DNA of 64,000 bases from Tetradesmus obliquus (lineage: Eukaryota > Chlorophyta > Chlorophyceae > Sphaeropleales > Scenedesmaceae): the NCBI GenBank assembly GCA_030272155.1, contig CP126199.1, positions 4,390,501 to 4,454,500 of the forward strand. Reading direction: 5' to 3'. Below, piece by piece: positions 14,050 through 26,045 of this stretch (within the stretch, counting starts at the first letter, position 1; each line of letters opens with the position of its first letter). Position numbers and translations under genes: made by a program. Below the pieces are notes generated by a model that was not told the DNA's origin, made no database searches, and saw only the letters and a list, made by a program, of their open reading frames with translations.

Positions 14050-15027
14050 TTGAGAATTATGTGTGAGCATGCGATGCTTGATTACCCAGCAGCCTGCTGG
14101 TTACTGTATACAGAAGCCACAACAACACCTGCTGCTGCAAGCGCTCTGCCTCTCCCTGATACAGCATGCTGCAGCCATTCCTCAGCCGCCTGCTGCAGCC
14201 ACTCCACAGCCGCCTGCTGCAGCCGCTGCTTCCACTGCCCCTGTCACGATACTGCCACTGCTTTCCTGCAAGCGCACTGCAAGTTCCTGCAAGCCGGCCG
14301 CCCACCTCCTCTGCCTGGCGGGTCAGATTGGTGCCGTACTCCTCCAGCGTGGGCATCTTGTTGGTGCCGCTGGAGCTGCCGCCCACGCCTGCACCAACCG
14401 CCTCCTGGCTCTCACCCACCATGCGGATGACCTGCAGGAGGCAGCAGCATGGTGAGCTCACTATGTTGGGCAACTTGAGGATGTGCCATGATGTGCAGCT
14501 TTGAGCAGGCAGGGGGAGCAACTGTGAGGCATCAACAAGCCGCTGCTGAAGCCACCAATTCCACGGCAGGCGCTGCAGCAGCTTAGCCGACTGCTGCATC
14601 CGTACAGCCATAGACATGTAAGCTGCTGTGCTTCCATGCATTGCCATGCAGTGAATGGATATTCTGTACAATGAGCTGCTGCTGCGCCACGCACCTGTGT
14701 GCGGATCTTGCTGGGGTCAGCGCCCAGGGTCTCCAGCACGCGTGCAGCCACGCCCTCGCCCTCGCGCAGCAGGCCCAGCAGGATGTGCTCCGTGCCAATG
14801 TAGTTGTGGCCTGCGGGGCAAGAGGGGTACAGCAGCAGGAACAGCAGGCAGCATGTGAGTGTGGCTGCGACACTGCAGCCTTGCAGTACCTTTGCTTCTC
14901 CTGAACAACACGGGATTGGCCTGCCTGCATGCAGACATGCTGTATGTGTGTCTGTCACATCAACAATGAAGCTGCACGATGGTTGTTAGCAATACTGCAA
15001 GCAATCAGTGGCACCCGCACTTCACAC

Positions 15028-15059
<32 letters not shown>

Positions 15060-16823
15060 GGCAACAGTAGCAGCAGCAGCAGCAGCAGCAGCGGAATCGT
15101 AGCAACAACACTCACCCAGCTGGCGCGCCTCCTCCAGTGACAGCTCCAGCACCCGCTTGGCGCGGGGTGTGAAGGGGATCTCCACCGCCACAAACCCTGA
15201 GCCGCGGCCGATGATCTTCTCCACCTCCACGCGCGCGTCCTTGAGGTTCACGCCCATGGACTTGAGCACCTTTGCGGCAATGCCGGTGGACTCGCCGATG
15301 AGGCCCAGCAGGATCTGCTCCGTGCCCACAAAATTGTGGCCCAGCCTGCGGCGGGTGATGGTAAAGGCATAGTGATGTTAGGCACACGGCGCACGAAGAG
15401 ACGGACGATGAGCGAAAGACTGACAGAGCGAGAGGGAGCGCAGGAGTTGGCTGCATACAGGCATGGTGGAGATGCATACATGGGGTAGAAAAGGATGGCA
15501 GATGATAAAGAAGATAAAATAGTTTGCCAAAGTTTGCTGAGCAGAAGACGGGCCAACAGCATGCTGCACACAGGCTTCGGACAACAGCGGCGTGACATGC
15601 TGCATGTGCGGCCGCTGCTGGGGTGTGCGTAAAGATGCACACCATAAGCCGGATGATGCTGCATAAGGCTGCATGCCCACATGCACAGCATGGACATCAT
15701 GCCTGACTGGCTGCCAGGCAGTAGCAGCCACACAAGCAGCTGCAGCAAGGCACACACCTGCGTGCCTCCTCCTGAGCGAGCATGACCACCTGCAACCACA
15801 GCAGAGCAGACACAAGCAGAGCTTGTGAGCCGAGCACCATGCAGGTCAGCATGATCGGCAGGAGTGCCGTCAACAACCAGCATATGGCATGCCAGCTGAC
15901 TAGGGTTTCACCCTTGAAACAGCAACAGCATGCGCCATTTCAAAAACATGTACACCATGAACACGGCAAGAGCTGCCTTGAATTATAACATGCACTTGCA
16001 GGAGATTCTGTGCATGTTGCACGCCTTGTGCCTTGCTTTGCTGCGCTGCTGAACCATACAATGCACAGCTGTGTGCAGCTATGCTACTATACAGGTGCAC
16101 CATGCAACCCACGCCCCCAAGCACACACAGGTGGCCACAGCGCTGCTGCAAACACCCCCTACGTTTACTAATTGCTAAGAGATTTGTATGTGGCTGCATG
16201 AGGCCAAAGCTGTTGCTGCTGCCATGCATGGTGCATGGAAACGCATGTGTGGGCCAGATGCGTGAATGAGGGTCTCATGCATTTGCTGCCCTGCTGCATG
16301 GCCAGAGGCACCCAGCCAGCAGCAATAAACCCCTGACGCCCTAAGCTGCCCCATGGACCTTCTAATGCCGTGCTGAAGCTACTCCTCAACGAAACTGCTC
16401 GCTGATGGCAAACACACCAACACCACCACCCCGCTATTGCCTAGCACCACGCTAGCGCGGCCCCAATTATAATAGCCAAAAAGATCTGCTGCTCTGGCGC
16501 GATGCAGCCGCAATGGCCAGCTGCTGGCGCCGATCTGAGCCCCACCGCACCTTGATGGCCTTCTCCGTGAAGCGCTCAAACATAGCCTTCACCACCATCC
16601 TGCCCCTGGTATGCGTCCTCCTGGCTGCATAATGTACGGCAGCGGTGCGAGCCACACGCGCGCCCATGAAGCTGCTGCTTGGGGCGAGTGCTGCCTGGCA
16701 CCTGAGCTGCCTGCGGACACGGCCAGCTGCATGCTTGGGCGACAGGCTTGCCACCCTGCCATGTTGGCGTGCTACCTGCACGCCCTGGGCCCCGCCCAGG
16801 CGAAGACTGCTCTGCATCCTCAA
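7883..16823 (-). CDS. clpC: Chloroplast Hsp100 chaperone ClpC, 17 exons
   Basis: ATP-driven unfoldase of the stromal Clp protease. Exons, 5' to 3' on the minus strand: 16823-16551, 15789-15758, 15345-15116, 14810-14695, 14431-14306, 13997-13812, 13063-12950, 12470-12304, 12054-11948, 11439-11276, 11020-10856, 10547-10419, 10208-10041, 9542-9354, 9134-8976, 8717-8503, 8105-7883. They total 2,763 nt, 920 aa plus TAA, the normal ClpC length. An Arg/Ser/Ala-rich transit peptide (about 1-78) precedes [11 protein letters not shown]. The Clp N repeats follow, then NBD1 Walker A GEPGVGKT (about 292) and Walker B MIDE (360-363), a UVR-type middle segment in exon 11, NBD2 Walker A GPTGVGKS (about 635) and Walker B LFDE (about 705). 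The ClpP-docking loop reads FGF where plant ClpC has IGF. Exon 2 is only 32 nt. Introns carry several partial exon copies. Confidence 0.97.
8362..8553 (-). repeat. Duplicated 3' end of clpC exon 16 with donor and intron flank
   Basis: About 82 bases are present twice, 110 bases apart: 8362-8443 is the intronic copy and 8472-8553 spans the used exon end. Both include the donor GTGGG and about 30 bases of intron. They differ at only a few positions, so the copying is recent. Confidence 0.9.
9800..10103 (-). repeat. Three tandem copies of the clpC exon 13 end
   Basis: The last 63 bases of exon 13, coding VGKSELAK to the codon before the donor, recur at 9921-9983 and 9800-9862. Each copy has an AG in front and a GTGCG donor behind. 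The copies are nearly identical; one changes Ala to Val next to the donor. Each is 21 codons long, so inclusion would keep frame but duplicate part of the NBD2 Walker A region. Confidence 0.92.
11219..11271 (-). repeat. GTTTGACCAA-type short tandem repeat in a clpC intron
   Basis: On the gene strand, about four imperfect copies of an 11-base unit (GTTTGACCAAC) follow directly after the exon 10 donor. The same unit recurs at 58653-58686 just before an acceptor in the LPMO-GH9 gene. Confidence 0.75.
11507..11673 (-). repeat. Two intronic copies of the clpC exon 10 start
   Basis: The first ~50 bases of exon 10 (coding [17 protein letters not shown]) recur at 11507-11559 and 11624-11673 in the preceding intron. 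Flanks are shared between copies. The copy nearest exon 11439-11276 fits the reading model. Confidence 0.9.
13137..13639 (-). repeat. Partial copies of clpC exons 7 and 6
   Basis: Fragments of the exon 7 start (coding [13 protein letters not shown]) lie at 13137-13176 and, shorter, 13312-13335. A 69-base copy of the exon 6 end lies at 13571-13639 and keeps a donor-like CAG|GTGCGG boundary. Confidence 0.85.
14017..14047 (+). repeat. (GCA)n run in a clpC intron
   Basis: About ten GCA units on the plus strand, hence CTG on the gene strand, shortly upstream of the exon 6 acceptor. Confidence 0.85.
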
Positions 16824-17560
16824 GCTCCCTCTATCTCAGGCACCACCTCAAGCTGCGGCCTGTCGTGTGTGTGGCTCCAGTGCGTTGATAGGCCTGCAAC
16901 AAAGCACAAAATCCACTACAAGGCCTAAAAGCACAATGACGGGCGGAGATAGTAGTTGTGTCGCCTGATCGGGGCAAATATGTCCAAATGTTACAGCGTG
17001 TCATTTGCCAGGTGGATGTCATGCGAAGCACCTAGAATGTGAATTGTTGTTTATGATGCAGATATACATTTTCTGTGAGGTCTGCGACACGGCTCTCGGT
17101 CTTGGAACGAAAACCGGTTTCTCCAATGATATAGCTCACCATCAGGGGTGCTGCTCAGGGCTTGAATTATATATAAGTGTTCAAGATAAAACATTTACAG
17201 GAAGCCACGCCAGCCCTCACGGCGCATGCTGGTGATGAACAGGTACCCAACTCATGCCTGAGCCCACATGCATATGCTGGATCCAACACATGCATGTGGC
17301 ACCTGCAGGCTGTGCCAGGCGTTCCGAAAACAGCTAAAGCCAAAACTTCACACCGTATGGTTGTCCCACCGTGGATAAGCATGCATGCAACACAAACATA
17401 GAAACAGTGGTTCCAACTTGCAAGTCTGATCCCCTGGCAAGGTCAGCCTCGAAGCACCAACACCGCTGACAATGCTCCTGCGCCCATACAGCAGTGCGTA
17501 GGGTCAATACCATACCAGACACACCATCGTGCCTAGCCATGCAACAACAGCAACCACTCC
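16824..17560 (-). promoter_or_regulatory. clpC upstream region
   Basis: This interval lies between the clpC start and the stop of the universal-stress-protein gene, both on the minus strand. A TATATAA-like stretch at about 17168-17176 is 345 bases before the clpC ATG and could be its TATA box. A TTACA at 17195-17199 (TGTAA on the minus strand) could serve as the poly(A) signal of the upstream gene. No gene is seen. Confidence 0.4.
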
Positions 17561-20500
17561 TCATGCAGAGTGCTGCAGCTGCTGCAGCTGCTGGCGCAAA
17601 GCAGCCAGCTCAGCCTCGCGCTCAGCCAGCAGCTGCTTCAGCTGCTGCACATCCTGAGCAGTGCTGCTGCTGCCACCAGGCACCTCCGCAGTTGCTGCTG
17701 CTGCTGGTGCCGGCAGATCAGCAGCATCAGCCAGATCAGCTGCCTGCTGGGGCTCACAGCCAGGGTCTGTAAGCCTCAGGGGACTCACTGCAGCAGCTGC
17801 TCCTGTTTCACTGCTGCTCAGTCCTGCTGCTGGTGCTACTGCTGCTGCTGCTGGTGCCAAGGGCGAGGGGTGGTGGTGGTGCTTGTCGCTGGGCTTGATG
17901 TTCTTGACGGCACCTGCATATGGCAGGTCATGCACATCAGTCAGCAGCAGCAGCTAGCAGTGACTTGAATTGCAGCCTGCAAGACAAACAGCATGGTGGG
18001 GATGGCTGCACATGTAATCAAAGATAGCCTCATCATCTGAGCGAGCCTACACGCCATGCCAGTATATGTGCTGAGCAGCGTGGCACACCCACTGGGCAAT
18101 TACCCTGTGACCTGGCCACATGGCTGTCCACATGCTCGCACCATGCAATCCAACAAGTTTGCTTTGGTGTGCACACTCTTCTTACACACTCACCGCTGCT
18201 GTCCACCTCCACAATGTAGCGCCCCGGCTGCAGGCTGCTGCCGCTGCTGCTGCTGCCGCCGCCCTGCAGCGCCGCCAGCAGCGCCGCACGCCTGTCGCCG
18301 CCACCATCCACGCTGCTGCCGCTCAGCCCGCCAGCCGCACTAGCGCCAGTGCTGCCGCGCCGCTTGAAGAACGCCTCAATCGGTGCACGTATCTGCTTAA
18401 TGGCTGCCGCGCTGTTGCCCCTGAAGCTCGCCAAGCTGCCTGGCTCAGGCGAGCCGGCGCGCTGCTCCAGCGACATCCCCGCACCCTCCCTCTCCTCATC
18501 AGCACCGTCCGCGGCTGCTGCTGCTGCGCCAGCAAATGCGCCGCCTGCTGCAACCCCTGCTGCTGCTGCTGTTGTAGGTGTGCCTGAGCTGGCCTCGTCA
18601 TCGTCGCTGTCTGACTCGCTGCCGCTGGCCAGCTCCTCCTCCTCTGCTGCTGCCAGCTCCAGGTCTGTGGCCTTCACGCAGGACTGCAGCGCGGCCTCCG
18701 ACATGGGCACCACCAGGCAGGGGCACGCACACCTGGAAACGGCAGCAGCGGCATGCAGCGCTTCAAGCATTGCTCAGTGAACCAAAGCACAGCAAGACAT
18801 TAGTGGCCTGCGCAAAGCTGTCGAGTGGTGCAGCTGTGCAAGCATGCACCAGCCACAACATGTCAGCAGCTGACCGGCACAGCGAAGTCCCTGTTGGTTG
18901 ATGCTCCTGTTGCACGCACCTGTTGGCCACGATCACCGCGTTGCCGCGCAGCGCCAGGCCCTTCCTGCGCGTGTTGGGCCTGTACATGCCCACGATGAGC
19001 AGGTCCACCGACTCCTTCGAGGCAAACGCCAGCACAGACTTGCGCGCGTTGCCTTGCTGCAGGGCGTGGCGGCGGCGGAAATAAGCAGTCACTAACACAT
19101 CAACAACACGAACATAGATGTCAAAAGCAAGGGCAAGAGACAGTGCAGAGAACTAGGATTGCCATTTATGTAAGCCGGGTGCCTGTTGGAAGCCTACAGA
19201 TATCCTTGCACTCCACCTTGCCCGGTGCTGGCATGTTTGCAGCGTTGGGAAGCTGCTTGGGTTCAGCTGCACCTCATTACAACAGATGCAACCGATGGTC
19301 AACCTACACACACATGCAGGCATGAACCAAAGGGTGCTGCCGCCCACCTGCAAATTGAACGTGGTCACATGTGGCATGCCCTGCAGAGCATCGCCCGCCA
19401 GCCGCTGCACGTTGTTCTTGTCTGCAAACGAGGTGCCCGGCTTGCGCATCTGCAGCTGCAGCGGAGCAACACGCAGCAGCACAGCAGACACTCGCATCAG
19501 ACGACATCGTGCTGCTGATGCATGCAATGCAGTTCTAGTGGCGTTGTCAGCAACAGTACATACACGAGAGCTGCCAGCGTGTGCTTCGACCTTGTCTACC
19601 AGCAAACAGCTAGCTGCAGCAGCCGCGGGCTGCATTCCTGCCACCTACCTTGGGCACTGCGCGCACCACAAACACATTGTCTGTGCGCTCCAGGATGGTG
19701 TCGCTGGCCCACTTGAGCAGGTAGCGGCCGCTGGCGGTGGTGTCGTAGGCGATCGCCACGCGCCGGTTGAAGGGCGTGCTGCCGTGCAGCGTCTGAATGC
19801 GGCCAAACATGGGGCTGGAGCCAGGGCTCTGGGCGCGTGGCTGCGCTGGCACAGCGTGCAGCGCCTGCACAGGGCGTACAAGCGGAAGACATGCTCAGCT
19901 GATGCAGAAAGGTGTTGTGCTTTGTGTGAAAAAGGCGACGCTGCTAACAGCTAAAGAGCAGTCTTCCCAAGAGGCTGTGCCTGCTGTTGCTGCTTATGTA
20001 ACTGACAGCGCAGGACAACGCACAAGCCAGCGCACTGGTTGCCGCATCCTGATACCATGTTTGCGCCGACCGGGATTCTGCTGGTTGCTGCCGCAGCTGG
20101 CAAGGGCACTGTTGCATACTGTCACCAAAGTATTCGACACACCGCTGCGGCACTCACTGCTGCTGCGCCTGCACCCTGCGGGTTGGCTGCGCTTTTCATG
20201 CGGTACGTGTCCCCAGCGCCGACCTGCAGCAAAGAAGCAGTGGCGCAGGCAGGATGGTTAGCCTCTGCATCGTATATGCTGCCCTTATTGTGCGCGAACT
20301 CGACTTGAGCACCATAGGCCCACCTAGCAGCTGTGACGCGTGCAGATATACGGGAGCACCGAGAACATGTGGTGCCATGTGCCATGCATAGCTGCAGAAG
20401 CACAGTGCTCAGCAGCTGCTCACCTGTGGCTTCACCACCAGGCATGCGCAGTTGGCACGCTGCATCACAAAGTCTGTCATGCTGCCCATCATCGCCTTCT

Positions 20501-21570
20501 TCATAGCATTGCGCCCACGTGTCGCTGCAGCAGCAACCAAGATGAAACATTATACCGTATCCTGCTAGCGGGTGAGGTATGTACTGCCCACTTGCTGTAC
20601 AGCCCTGATCAGCGATGCCATGGCACAGTGGTGGTTGTGCTAAGGCCAAGCACTATTGACGTACTGCCACAGAACCAAGACCTCTGTATCGCCGCCATGC
20701 AGTGCTGCTGCTGTTGTCATCAAGGCTGCACGCCCGTGCTGCTTTTGCTGCTGCGCCTTGCTGCTGTGTTTACTGCTTTTCTGCCCTGCAGGCAACCCAC
20801 CCAGCACCAGTATGTCCGCCTGCTCTTTGTTGGCAATGTCAACCAGCAGCGGCCCAGGGTCACCCTGCATACGTACGCACGCAACAGCAGTAGCAATGAA
20901 ACTAACGCTGGGTAGCTTGTACGCTGAATTGGACACAACAGTGTTCCTGCAAGCAAGGGTACCTTCGCGCAAATGCCGTCAGCCACCCAGAAGCTGCGTG
21001 CAGTGCAGAAGCCCGCAAACATCAAAGCTGCGCAGGCACTAGCATGATGTTCACATGACCAACAGGAGAGCGCGGCACGCATGGCACAGTTCAAGATGTG
21101 TTGTCAAACACACCTCCAGGTCAAACACATCGTGCTTGTAGGGCTGCAATGCTGTCTTCATGCCAGCTATGACAGCACCGCCCTGATCCCAGGGCTCCTT
21201 CTCCTTGGTCTTGCCCTTGTTGATGTGCACCACAACGAGCTCATCACTCCACATGCCGCCATCCTTGGAGTTCTGCTGGATCAGGCAGTGCAACATCCAG
21301 CAGCGTTAAGCACAGCTAGTGATCAGGCGTCAGCCTAGACATGTTACACCTACAGCACCCTTTTGATACTACAGGCTTCACCAAAAATACAGAGCTAAGC
21401 GCTTGCTGCCATCCACGCAACAGGCAGGTTGAGTATTTGCAGGTTCTCAACAGCAGCACAGGTCCCATGCCCACCTGCAGGATATGGGCTTTCAGATACT
21501 TCCAAGAGTGGATTGCTTCATCGCTGCCCCACGTTTTCACCGCTAGGATGAACTTCCTTGAGCTAGGCAT
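17561..21570 (-). CDS. Protein with two universal-stress-protein (USP) domains, 10 exons
   Basis: Exons on the minus strand: 21570-21475, 21272-21114, 20864-20801, 20524-20424, 20223-20158, 19864-19649, 19449-19348, 19056-18920, 18732-18194, 17913-17561; 1,833 nt, 610 aa. Domain 1 (about 1-140) opens with RKFILAVKTW, contains DELVVVHINKG and ADILVLATRGRN, and ends in an ATP-binding-type MMGSMTDFVMQRA with CACLVVKP. Domain 2 (about 180-335) has RRVAIAYDTTASGRYLLKWA, DLLIVGMYRPN and CPCLVVP, but no G-S nucleotide loop, so it may not bind ATP. A long tail follows: an acidic Glu/Ser/Asp patch, a Ser/Gly/Ala-rich stretch, a His run and a C-terminal coiled coil (LLAEREAELAALRQQLQQL). Role inferred: a stress-responsive nucleotide-binding protein; the target is unknown. 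I saw no exon-edge copies in this gene, unlike its neighbours. Confidence 0.88.
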
Positions 21571-22260
21571 GCTGCTCACAGCAAGTGAACTGCTTTCTCG
21601 CAAGGGGCGAGCAGCAGCAACTGTGCTTATCCTTTGCGTGGGCTGGGCTCACGAAACATCAAACAACATGAACTATATGTACTTGTTCAAAGAGAGTGGC
21701 TGATGGCTGTGCATTCGTGAGCAGGTACTCTCCCGACACAACTGCTGCCTCGTCAGGTGCTGTGGTCTAGCTGTCCACAACGTTCAATCAGCTCTCTAAA
21801 AGTCACCAGGAGCTTTGAGAGTGCGCAGCAAAAGAAGTGGGCTTGAGCAGCGCCAGTCACTTTCGCATGGCCTTCTTCTACACCCTGAACACCTGAAAAG
21901 CTTCAATGCAGTGCAACGCACGCTGCATCAAACTCCGTGTTCTGGATTGCTTCATCTCCCTCCACTGCTGTGAGTGCACGATCAAACCAGGTTGTGAAAC
22001 TTCTCTGTACTGCTCCTGTGAAAAAGGTGGCAAAGGTTACTGGTTGACATAATTGCATGCGCACTGCCACCTGGCACCACTAAAGCATACAAAATATATC
22101 CTGTGTGGCCCTGATGCGGCAGGCAGCATCAGAGGGAAGCCGGCACCTGCACTGACAGTTCCTTACGTCGTTGACCTACTAGGCGAGCGGTCAGCCCAGC
22201 TGTGCTAGCGGGCAGCAGCTGATGCAGCAACAGCAAGAGGCAGCATAGATCAACCCTTGG
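21571..22260. promoter_or_regulatory. Divergent promoter region, USP gene and BBS5
   Basis: About 690 bases separate the ATG of the USP gene (minus) from that of BBS5 (plus), so both promoters must lie here. Overlapping AT-rich patches occur around 22080-22100. No clear shared motif was identified. Confidence 0.5.
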
Positions 22261-25200
22261 ATGAAAATTAAACCACCTCACAGCAACATGGATGGACCCA
22301 GTCTAGCTGAAGCGCTGTTTGGGAAGAAGGCGGATGAAGTCTGGCAGGACAGAGAGGTCCGCTTTGATGTGTCACCAGCTCAGCTGCAGTGCAGGCGAGG
22401 CGAGGAGGTGCTGGAAACCTTTGTGAGTACGTTGTGTTTGTGGGAAGCGGCAAGTTCTGCTGCAACACATGCTGCAGCAGCAGCAGTAGCAGTAGCAGCA
22501 GCATGCAACCCCAAACTGTTGGTGCACCTGTCACCTGCTCCAGCACTACTGCAGCTCACTATCCTGCAAGCAACTTCAGCATTCCATTGCAGCTAAGCAG
22601 CTTGCACATGTGGCTGATGCCTTGCTGTGCATGCATCTCCTTTGAAGGATGGGTTACATAGCGCCAGTCACCTCACATCTGCTTTGCCTGCCTCAGCAGC
22701 CCTGCCAGAACCTGACGCTGCAGGCGCCAGTCAATTCACCTGGCATACCCACACTACAGCTCACATGATTTAGACAATAACACCGCCAAACTGCTTGCAG
22801 GACCCTGTTGAAGACACCAAAGGCAACAATGGCGAGGCTGGCAGGCTCACATTGACCAACCTGCGGCTGACCTGGCGCAGCAGCAAGCAGGCACGCACCA
22901 GCATCACCATGGGGCTGGATGCCGTCACAAGCCTAGCAGTGCGGCCAGTCAGCTCAAGGCTAAAAGGCAAGCGGCGCCGCAGCAGCATGGCAGCAGGATT
23001 CCTGCAAGTGTTGAAGCTGCCACTGGCTGTTTACTGTTGTGAAGGAACAGAGGCTGTGTTGCTGCGGGGCAGCTGTGCTTGACCGAGCAGTGTAACAAAA
23101 CACACGAGTACCCTGGACGTTGTAAGTACACTTGTCACTATATCACAACTCCAAAGCAACGCCAGTGCACGCACGCCTGACAGCAAGCAGTCAACAGGGA
23201 CCTTCTGTCATCACAACAAGGCCTGCTGCGTGTTGTGGTGCTTGCAGGAACTGCTGACGCGCTGTATGTCATGGCGCGGCAGAACCAGCAGCGCTTTGAG
23301 TTCATCTTCACAGACCTCACAGAGCGGCAGCCAGGCCTGGCAGCAGCACTGCAGGCGCTAGTGGCAGCATACGAGGCCAGCAGGCCTTACAGGGAGCTGC
23401 GGCTGAGAGGTGCGCCATCGACCTGCAATGTTTACCAGTGTTTGGTGTGCTTGCTATGACAACTGCCCAGCAGAGATGTTCACGCCATGTGGCAGCTGAC
23501 CACAGCAGCAACACATACCTCAACGTCACACAAAGCACAGTGAAGACTACCTGCTCCTATGCACCACAGCAGCTATGCCACATACAGTGATACATGTTCT
23601 TGCCGTTTAGCAGCAACATGGTGTTCAGCCGCCGACGCAACAGGTAGGACCCAGCACATTGGGCTACTACAATGTAGTGCTGCAGTTCATGTGTTTGCTG
23701 CGTTTGCTGTGCATGCGCTGCTGGTTGATAAGGAGCTGAAGCTGCTGCCGCGCGAGGTGGCCCTGCAATTATGTTCTTGCTGTGGTGATTGTGAAAGCTG
23801 TAGTGTGTGTCTGCCTCTTGGCATGCAGGCGCGCTGCTTGTGGACAAGGAGCTGAAGCTGCTGCCGCGCGAGGTGGCGTACAGCCGCGTGGACGGCGTGT
23901 CCAACCTGTCCAGTGAGGCGGGCAACCTGGGCGCGCTGTACATCACCAACGTGCGCATGGTGTGGCACAGCAAGATGGCCGCCTCCTTCAACGTCAGCAT
24001 ACCCTACCTGCAGGTGCGCGGCCTGGCACAGAGCTCAAATAGTGCTGCGGCCTTGTGCTGATTGGCAACGTGTGGATCTTGGCAGTCAGACAAGCAGCCA
24101 GCTCTGTTGGCTGCAGCTGTTGCTAGCAGGCGACCAGCAGCTGCATCATTGGAGTCTATGCGTTGGTGGTGCTGCTCTTCACATGATCGTCTTCAACAAC
24201 AGCTGCTGCTGCCACCGCTGCTGCTGCCACCATGTACCGGCTGCCGCCACAGATCAAGACCGTGCGCATTGCTGACAGCAAATTTGGACTTGCTCTGGTG
24301 GTGGAGACCAGTGCTGCCTCTGGCGGCTATGTGCTGGGCTTCAGGGTGGACCCCAAGGAGACGATGGAGTACGTGCAGAAGGAGATGAGCAGCCTGCTGC
24401 AGGTGAAGCTCTCGGTAGCATATCTGTACCAGTCGCACTGTGGTTGCGCTTTTTTTTGAGAGAGGATAGTTACATGTGGGTCCTGGCACCATCTTGGATG
24501 GTATGAGCCACAACAGGTTGAACACAGGTCTGAGACCAGAAAAGGAGAGTGAGCACCGTAAAACACACTGCACACCCTTGAGCACCAAATCTCTCATGTT
24601 ATATCTCGAGACGTTTTGGTTGTGTAGATGACCCCATGGAGACGCTGGAGTAGCCTGCTGCAGGTGTGTGCGCATACAGCTTTTGGCAGTACCCCAACAA
24701 CAAGTCAACGGCGTTACTGTTGGCAACGGGACTTGTCACAAATTCCATCTTGACCAGCGTGGAGCTGCGGGCATTAGCGCTTCAGCTCTAGTGGTTCTGG
24801 GTGCAGAGGCAGCAGCACATGCACATGGCGATGGCGTCTCTGAATTACTGCAAGTCAAGTGTCCTGAGTGCGCAATGGCATGTGCAGTTGTCGCCGACTG
24901 CAGGCTCAGAGCTGCTGCTGCCACTGCTGCCCATGCACTGCTGCTGCAGGCGTACGCCAACTGCCCCCTGTTTGGTGTGGAGTATGATGCCAACGCCAGT
25001 GCTGAGGCGCACCCAAGCAAACCTCTGTGAGTGCATGTCACCATCCTTTTCCACAATGCTGGCAGCGGATGGTGATCAGTGCTGGTTGAAGAGATCCATG
25101 CTTGCCAGGCTCTCAGGAGAGTGAAGCTGCCAGCAGTAACAGGCCCCGGGTTCCAGCAGTACAGATTTTGCACGCTGCCAATAGTGCAGCTTGGCAGCTG

Positions 25201-25513
25201 CCAGCTAATCTGTGCGGGTGGGTTCTTTTATCTATGGTGCCGACACACAACCCCTGCTTTTTGCAATGTAAATAACGGCTTGCCCTTCCTGCTGCTGCTG
25301 CTGCTGATGTTGCTGCTGCTGGGCTGCAGCGAGGATGAGAGTGACATCCTTGAGCCGGAAGGGGCCAAGGGTGACGCCTGGGCAGCCTACTACGCAGATG
25401 GAGCCAGCGCAGGCGGTGCTGCTGGGGAGCCTGTGTTCAGTGCAGAGCTAGGGCTGGCAATTGAGGCCCCTAAAGATGGCGCGAGCATACAGCAGCTGTG
25501 GAGCATCCTGTAA
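22261..25513 (+). CDS. BBS5: BBSome subunit BBS5, 7 exons
   Basis: BBS5 is a subunit of the BBSome, the coat that carries membrane proteins into and out of cilia; its PH-like domains bind phosphoinositides. Exons 22261-22422, 22801-22966, 23248-23409, 23829-24013, 24253-24402, 24950-25026 and 25330-25513 give 361 aa (352 from the second ATG at 22288), close to the human 341. Diagnostic stretches: [106 protein letters not shown] and the C-terminal [13 protein letters not shown] with LWSIL. Intron 2 appears to be GC-AG (donor GCAAGC at 22967). A partial copy of the exon 4 start lies at 23711-23763. The stop is embedded in TGTAA (25509-25513). Confidence 0.96.
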
Positions 25514-26045
25514 TGCAGCCAGTGGCTTGGCCACATGGCACTGCGCAGCATGTTGGCGAGCCTGTGTTCAGCGCGGAGCTGGGGCTGGCAATTGAGGCCC
25601 CCGAGGATGGTGCCAGCATACAGCAGCTGTGGAGCATCCTGTGATGCAGCCAGTGGCTTGGCCACATGGCGCTGCTGGGCAGCCTGTGTTCAGTGCGGAG
25701 CTGGGGCTGGCAGTAATGGTGCCTAAAGACTCTTTCGGATGGCTCGAGCATACAGCAGCTGTGGAGCACTCTGTTATGCAGCCAGGGGCTTGGCCACATG
25801 GCGCTGCGCAGCATGTTGGCGAGCCTGAGTTCAGTGCGGAGCCGGGGCTGGCGGTGGAGGCCCGCAAGGATGGTGCCAGCATACAGCAGCTGTGGAGCAT
25901 TTTCAGATGCAGCCAGTGGCTTGGCCACATGGCACTGCTCAGCATGCTGGCGAGCCTGTGTTCAGTGCGGAGCTGGGCCTGGCAGTGAAGGCCCCCAGAT
26001 ATGGCGCAAGCATACAGCAGCTGTGGAGCATCCTGTGATGCAAGC
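25425..26045 (+). repeat. Tandem array of the BBS5 terminal exon end, about five units
   Basis: Units of about 110-145 bases repeat the last ~29 codons plus stop and a shared 3' flank. The first unit is the used exon end. Later units begin near 25556, 25680, 25820 and 25945. Units 2 and 5 keep the complete frame and a TGA stop; units 3 and 4 carry indels or lose the stop. Unit 2 differs from unit 1 by six synonymous and one amino-acid-changing codon, plus TAA to TGA. Only the first unit has TGTAA at the stop. Confidence 0.93.

Noticed and set aside
25425..26045. CRISPR-like array
   Set aside because: Units are degenerate copies of a coding exon and flank, without unique spacers, in a eukaryotic gene.
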